The notes under the pieces: model-generated
The model's input: the letters and a program-made list of their open reading frames with translations, nothing else
What the model was told of the DNA's origin: nothing
Database searches by the model: none
Translations under genes and position numbers: made by a program
In this document: positions 24,271-28,283 of the stretch, one piece after another
Layout: the number at the start of each line of letters is the position of its first letter
How positions within the stretch are numbered: position 1 is the stretch's first letter
Source of the DNA: Bacteroidales bacterium UBA1797
Lineage (GTDB): Bacteria > Bacteroidota > Bacteroidia > Bacteroidales > VadinHA17
NCBI GenBank assembly: GCA_002319885.1
Contig: DCFT01000230.1
Coordinates: 1 to 28,283, forward strand
DNA length: 28,283 bases
Direction of reading: 5' to 3'

Positions 24271-25262
24271 TTTTCTTTCAGAATAATTTCTATCTTCTTC
24301 AGCTCTTCCTCACTGAATTTTAGATTATTAAGTGCTTTTAGATTATCATCAAGCTGTTCAACTTTACTTACACCAACCAGAACTGAGGTTATCCTTGGAT
24401 CTTTCAGTAACCATGCGACCGCCATCTGCGCAAGAGATTGATTACGTTCTGCAGCAATTTTATTTAGCTGCGTGGCTTTCGAAATTCTTTGCTCAGTCAC
24501 ATCTTCAACCTTCAGGAATCCATCAGGCTTATAAGCACGTGAATCAACGGGTATCCCTTTAAGATACTTATCCGTAAGCAGTCCCTGTTCCAGAGGGGAG
24601 AAAGGAATACAACCCATACCGGTTTCTTCTAGCACATCGAGAAGTCCATCTTCAACCCATCGGTTAAACATAGAGTATTTGGGTTGATGAATCAGACAGT
24701 TAACATGCATTTCTTTAAGAATTTCAGCCGCTTTTTTTGTAAGATCAGCAGGGTAACTTGAAATGCCTGCATACAGTGCCTTTCCCTGATGAACTGCCTG
24801 AGCCAGAGCTCCCATCGTCTCTTCGAGAGGAGTTTCAGGGTCGGGCCTATGAGAGTAGAAAATATCGACATATTCCAGGTTCATTCTCTTAAGACTCTGA
24901 TCGAGACTTGCGAGCAGGTATTTTCTTGAACCGAAATTTCCATAAGGCCCGGGCCACATCTCCCAGCCTGCCTTAGTTGATATAATCATTTCATCACGTA
25001 ATGAACTGAAATCTTTTTTTAGAATGATTCCGAAGTTTTCTTCAGCAGATCCGGGAACCGGGCCATAATTATTTGCCAGGTCAAAGTGAGTTATGCCTGA
25101 ATCAAATGCTCTCCAGAGTATCTTCCTGAAATTTTCAAAAACGTCAACAGATCCAAAATTATGCCACAAACCAAGTGAAATCTCAGGTAATCTGATCCCG
25201 CTTTTACCGCAGCGCCTGTAGTTCATACTTTCGTAACGCTCTTTTAAAGGATTATAGATCAT
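24267..25262 (-). CDS. Aldo/keto reductase (YghZ / L-glyceraldehyde 3-phosphate reductase type)
   Basis: An NADPH-dependent reductase of 331 residues with a TIM-barrel fold. The opening RYESMNYRRCGKSGIRLPEISLGLWHNFG is characteristic of the YghZ group, whose E. coli member reduces L-glyceraldehyde 3-phosphate and methylglyoxal. The catalytic tetrad is visible: Asp in THFDLANNYG, Tyr in the same motif, Lys in ISTKAGW and His in FYSHRPD. The C-terminal MAVAWLLKDPRITSVLVGVSKVEQL is the NADPH-binding block. The start is ATG at 25262. It is the upstream partner of the glycosyltransferase (ATGA overlap), but I see no metabolic reason for the pairing. Confidence 0.93.
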   Translation of the reverse strand: MIYNPLKERYESMNYRRCGKSGIRLPEISLGLWHNFGSVDVFENFRKILWRAFDSGITHFDLANNYGPVPGSAEENFGIILKKDFSSLRDEMIISTKAGWEMWPGPYGNFGSRKYLLASLDQSLKRMNLEYVDIFYSHRPDPETPLEETMGALAQAVHQGKALYAGISSYPADLTKKAAEILKEMHVNCLIHQPKYSMFNRWVEDGLLDVLEETGMGCIPFSPLEQGLLTDKYLKGIPVDSRAYKPDGFLKVEDVTEQRISKATQLNKIAAERNQSLAQMAVAWLLKDPRITSVLVGVSKVEQLDDNLKALNNLKFSEEELKKIEIILKEK

Positions 25263-25483
25263 CTTGATAGATTTAATTTATATTAAACTGATAATGAATT
25301 CTTAATAACGTACTCCCATTTTTACAAAAAGTTACGAAAGCGTTCCTTTCATATTTCAAAGTTAAACAAATAAAAAACATTCAGAATAATCCTGCGCTGT
25401 GTATGTCATTTTTAGTTAATTTTAATGTGGTTATAGCTTTACTCGTAGAATTCCAGAGATCCAATAAATTAAATATATCAAAT

Positions 25484-27022
25484 ATGAAAAACCCGATAGT
25501 TCAACGCACATTTTGGCTTTGCATGGCAGTTATTTTCTGTTCACTTAAGATATCAGCCCAGCTCTCAGTAATTCAAACTGAAAACGGTATTGTTTCAGGG
25601 TACAAAAGTGGTGATATAAGTATTTTTAAAGGAATTCCGTTTGCTGCTCCACCTGTAGGGGACTTACGCTGGAAAGCCCCTCAGCCGGTTAAAAACTGGA
25701 CAGGTATTCTTAAATGTGAAAAATTTTCTGCCAGCCCCATGCAAAGAACACCTGTTCCTTTTATGATGTGGACAGAAGAATTCATAACACCTCCAGGCAA
25801 TCTTAGCGAAGACTGTCTGTATCTTAATATATGGACGCCGGCAAGATCGGCTAAGGAAAAATTACCGGTATTTGTGTGGATTTACGGAGGTGGATTTTCC
25901 TCAGGCTCTGCAGCATGTGCAGTATATGATGGAGAAGAAATGGCGAAAAAAGGGGTGATTTTCGTAAGTCTGAATTACAGAGTAGGTGTTCTGGGCTTTC
26001 TTGCACTTCCGGAATTGAGCCACGAATCGGAGAATAAGGTGTCAGGCAATTATGGCCTTCTCGACCAGGTTGCTGCATTAAAATGGGTTAAACAAAACAT
26101 CGAAGCCTTTGGAGGTGATCCACAAAAAGTAACTATAGCTGGTCAATCGGCAGGGTCGATGAGCGTTTGTGATCTGGTGGCTTCCCCTTTGGCAAAGGGT
26201 CTTTTCAGAGGGGCAATTGCCCAGAGCGGCGGAATACTAAACAGTCGTATGAACACAAATCTTAGTGAAGCCGAAAAATCAGGACAGGCTTTCATGGAAA
26301 AAATGAAGGTTGCAAATATTGCAGAACTAAGGAATAAGTCAGCAGAAGAGCTTATTGCTGCAGGTGGAAATTTCGGCCCGGTATCAGATGGGACTGTAAT
26401 TCCAATGGATGTTTTTGCCGCTTTCAGGACCGGACAATTTAATGATGTCCCAATGATGGCTGGCTGGGTTACAGGTGATGGCTCAATCATGGGCAACGAG
26501 GCGATAACAACAGAAAAGTACAAAGAACAGGCTTCCCAAAATTATGGGGACAAGGCGAACGAGTTTCTGAAATTATTCCCTGGAAATACAAGTGAACAGA
26601 TTACCTCATCACTTAAGGAAATAGGACTTTTTCAATTTGCAGGTCTGCCTGCTCATCTATGGGCTGAATTCAGTAAAAAGAGGGCATATCTATACCAGTT
26701 TAGTCATATACCCGTTGATAAACCTGGCTTCCCAGAATATGGGGCCTTCCATACTTCTGAAGTGCCATTTGCACTCCACACTCTGCATCTTTGGAAAAGA
26801 CCCTGGCGTGAAGTTGATTATGAAGTAGAGAAAACAACAAACGCTTACTGGGTTAACTTTGTCAGGACGGGTGATCCAAATGGAGAAGGACTTCCTGAAT
26901 GGAAATCTTATAATAAGAATTCAGGAGACATTATGGAGCTTGGAGATCAACCCAGGTTATCTCCGGGACTATATAAAACTAAGTTTGATTTCCTGGAAAA
27001 AATTGAAATGAATAAAAAATAA
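25484..27022 (+). CDS. Secreted type-B carboxylesterase
   Basis: An alpha/beta hydrolase of the carboxylesterase/cholinesterase family, cleaving carboxylic esters. The ATG at 25484 gives 512 residues with a signal peptide (VQRTFWLCMAVIFCSLKISAQ); the upstream in-frame ATG at 25403 would add 27 residues ahead of it. Signatures are FKGIPFAAPPVGDLRWKAP, EDCLYLNIWTP, the oxyanion-hole YGGGFSSGSA, and the nucleophile elbow GQSAGSMSV with Ser222. His423 lies in GAFHTSEVPFAL. The third triad member, normally Glu in a DEG motif, appears as Asp332 in GWVTGDGSIMG, an acceptable but less common replacement. The 140-base gap before it, shared with the divergent reductase, shows no clear promoter. Substrate unknown. 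Confidence 0.92.
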   Translation: MKNPIVQRTFWLCMAVIFCSLKISAQLSVIQTENGIVSGYKSGDISIFKGIPFAAPPVGDLRWKAPQPVKNWTGILKCEKFSASPMQRTPVPFMMWTEEFITPPGNLSEDCLYLNIWTPARSAKEKLPVFVWIYGGGFSSGSAACAVYDGEEMAKKGVIFVSLNYRVGVLGFLALPELSHESENKVSGNYGLLDQVAALKWVKQNIEAFGGDPQKVTIAGQSAGSMSVCDLVASPLAKGLFRGAIAQSGGILNSRMNTNLSEAEKSGQAFMEKMKVANIAELRNKSAEELIAAGGNFGPVSDGTVIPMDVFAAFRTGQFNDVPMMAGWVTGDGSIMGNEAITTEKYKEQASQNYGDKANEFLKLFPGNTSEQITSSLKEIGLFQFAGLPAHLWAEFSKKRAYLYQFSHIPVDKPGFPEYGAFHTSEVPFALHTLHLWKRPWREVDYEVEKTTNAYWVNFVRTGDPNGEGLPEWKSYNKNSGDIMELGDQPRLSPGLYKTKFDFLEKIEMNKK

Positions 27023-27188
27023 AAGCACTTAAGTATAAGCATTCCACTTACAAAGAATAATAAGTGTAATCAGGGATATTTATTGAGCTGATAGCATCTT
27101 GATAATACAAACAAAGAAGAGGCTGTCTCAAAGACCTTTGAGAACTTTGTGAAAACTAAAAATATCACAATTTGAAAAGGTTTTACGA
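27023..27188. repeat. Intergenic gap holding a hairpin and an insertion-sequence-end-like motif
   Basis: The 166-base gap between the convergent carboxylesterase and kinase genes holds GAGGCTGTCTCAAAG (27119-27133), reminiscent of insertion-sequence ends known in Bacteroidota. It is fused to a hairpin TCTCAAAG/CTTTGAGA with a two-base loop (27126-27143). A weak stem CACTTA/TAAGTG lies at 27045-27066. No transposase remnant or second terminal end is present, so I treat it as a possible relic only. Confidence 0.3.
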
Positions 27189-28169
27189 TTAATAAAGCTC
27201 TTCTTTCAGAATTTCCATTATCCTTTTCCAGCGATGTTCATCCATCCGTGCTCCGACGATCTCAATCACATGCCCGGCAAGAACAGAGCCAAACTGTCCA
27301 CACGACTCAAGAGGTAATCCTTTTGCATATCCATAAAGAAACCCTGAGGCATAGAGATCTCCTGCACCGGTTGTATCAACGCATTGAACAGGGATAGTAC
27401 CTATTTTAACTGACTCGTCGCCTTTTTTTACAAGAGAACCGTCCTTTCCAACCTTAATAACGGCAATTTCACATAACCGGGAAATAATATTTATTGCCTC
27501 CATGGGAGCCAGGCCAGTAAATGATTTGGCCTCCTCTTCATTGGCGAAAACTATATCAACATATTTTTCAATTATTTCTTTAAAATCGGACAGTTTTGCA
27601 TCTACAACATTATAGCTTGAAAGATCTATGGCGATTTTCATGTTGTTGTCTTTGGCGATCATGCAGGTTCTTTCCACAAGAGCCTTATTTATAATCAGAT
27701 AACCTTCGAGGTAAAGAATATCATAATCTTTAAAATCTTCCGGATTCAGATCACCTGCGTCTAATTCTACAGCCGCACCAAGATGAGTTGCAAATGTTCT
27801 TTCTGAACCCGGAGAAATAAGAGCTACAGCAGTACCAGTTTGTGAATTGCGCCGGGATAAAAAAGTTTTCACGCCTGCTTTTTTCATATCATTTTCAAAA
27901 AAATCACCCGTGTCATCTTTTCCAATTGACCCGATAAACCCTGAATTTATACCTAACATAGCAAGTCCATGAATTGTATTGGCTGCTGAGCCGCCTGAGA
28001 CCATATTTCTCTTAAAATTTCTCGTTCCGGACTTGATAATAGCTGATTTTTCAGCATCAACAAGCTGCATACTACCTTTTGGTAAAGAAAATATATCAAG
28101 TATATTATCATTGTCTATCAACGTCATAACATCGACAAGAGCATTCCCAATTCCCAGTATTCGCTTCAT
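27189..28169 (-). CDS. PfkB family kinase, adenosine kinase-like
   Basis: A ribokinase-family sugar/nucleoside kinase. The ATG at 28169 gives 326 residues beginning MKRILGIGNALVDVM, the usual N-terminus of Bacteroidota adenosine-kinase-like proteins; in-frame ATG (28205) and TTG (28208) codons upstream would add 12-13 residues. Features: GNALVD (substrate-binding Asp), VSGGSAANTIHGLAMLG (di-glycine hinge, about 58-73), a lid region around 100-130, and the PfkB signature 2 DTTGAGDLYASGFLYG with catalytic base Asp271 and the anion hole GAGD. It would phosphorylate adenosine to AMP, or another nucleoside or sugar. The gene is divergent from the tRNA at the right edge, with a possible -7 element TATATTTT at 28231-28238. 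Confidence 0.9.
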   Translation of the reverse strand: MKRILGIGNALVDVMTLIDNDNILDIFSLPKGSMQLVDAEKSAIIKSGTRNFKRNMVSGGSAANTIHGLAMLGINSGFIGSIGKDDTGDFFENDMKKAGVKTFLSRRNSQTGTAVALISPGSERTFATHLGAAVELDAGDLNPEDFKDYDILYLEGYLIINKALVERTCMIAKDNNMKIAIDLSSYNVVDAKLSDFKEIIEKYVDIVFANEEEAKSFTGLAPMEAINIISRLCEIAVIKVGKDGSLVKKGDESVKIGTIPVQCVDTTGAGDLYASGFLYGYAKGLPLESCGQFGSVLAGHVIEIVGARMDEHRWKRIMEILKEELY

Positions 28170-28219
28170 TTTAAAATTTTTCTCTAAAGATATTGCTAAA
28201 TTCATCAAAAGCCCTTATT

Positions 28220-28250
28220 TTTGGCCTGCTAAAATATAGCACGTTTTTTG
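28220..28250 (+). promoter_or_regulatory. Possible tRNA gene promoter
   Basis: TTTG (28220-28223), a 19-base spacer and GTTTTTTG (28243-28250) fit the Bacteroidota promoter apart from the missing TA of the -7 element. The spacing to the tRNA 5' end (28260) is right. The match is imperfect, so confidence is low. Confidence 0.3.
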
Positions 28251-28259
28251 AAAATACGA

Positions 28260-28283
28260 TCCTCAGTAGCTCAGTTGGTTAGA
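28260..28283 (+). tRNA. 5' end of a tRNA, probably tRNA-Asn (cut by the window edge)
   Basis: The last 24 bases read as a seven-base acceptor strand TCCTCAG, then TA (positions 8-9) and the D-arm GCTCAGTTGGTTAGA. A 5' strand starting with T and reading TCCTC is typical of tRNA-Asn, as in E. coli. The anticodon lies outside the window, so the amino acid is inferred from the acceptor stem only. Confidence 0.7.

Noticed and set aside
25357..25364. TAACTTTG on the minus strand as a promoter for the aldo/keto reductase.
   Set aside because: It is about 95 bases from the start codon, lacks a -33 element and lies in AT-rich sequence where such matches are frequent.
28205..28208. Upstream starts (ATG at 28205, TTG at 28208) for the PfkB kinase.
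   Set aside because: The family N-terminus MKRILGIGNALVD starts at 28169, so the extension of 12-13 residues is not needed, although it cannot be excluded.
1..28283. CRISPR array, prophage, integrase or toxin-antitoxin genes.
   Set aside because: No regularly spaced repeats and no such proteins are visible on either strand.

Overview
The window reads as chromosomal DNA of a Bacteroidota bacterium, most likely Bacteroidales-like; the exact order and species cannot be fixed from the sequence alone. The evidence is a PorZ-type type IX secretion (T9SS) protein, a DUF3098 protein beside FtsX, a bacterial GH3-family protein, a large cell-surface protein built of DUF2341, LamG, Ig-like and HYR modules, AT-rich spacers, and promoter elements of the Bacteroidota form TTTG-N19-TAnnTTTG. 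Most genes are housekeeping or ordinary accessory genes. I see no phage, CRISPR array or intact insertion sequence.

Left part (1-8127, all minus strand): the 5' portion of a very large secreted protein runs off the left edge. It is preceded by about 380 bp without genes that hold a promoter element, a long dyad and a strong terminator. Next comes a run of five genes, ilvE - ftsX - DUF3098 gene - truB - queA, ending at that terminator. The undecaprenyl-diphosphatase gene (uppP) often found between the DUF3098 gene and truB in this phylum is missing here.

Central part (8213-15395): two paralogous class III adenylate cyclases on the minus strand are interleaved with rdgB, porZ and recO on the plus strand. 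Both cyclases carry a complete set of cyclase residues and a C-terminal HD (phosphodiesterase-like) domain. In the soluble one (13189-14595) the HD metal-binding signature is intact, so it could both make and degrade cyclic AMP. In the membrane-bound one (8213-10057), which has a periplasmic Y_Y_Y domain, the same signature is lost. This pair is the most interesting feature of the window.

Right part (15455-28283): a GH3-type adenylating enzyme, a deoxynucleoside kinase, a double-domain M16 peptidase, a Tat-exported Gfo/Idh/MocA oxidoreductase with a GtrA-like membrane protein, a convergent aldo/keto reductase - GT39-type glycosyltransferase pair, a secreted type-B carboxylesterase, an adenosine-kinase-like PfkB kinase, and the first 24 bases of a tRNA, probably tRNA-Asn. 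Two related palindromic repeats (13148-13177 and 20726-20755) sit in intergenic gaps and are probably members of a dispersed family.
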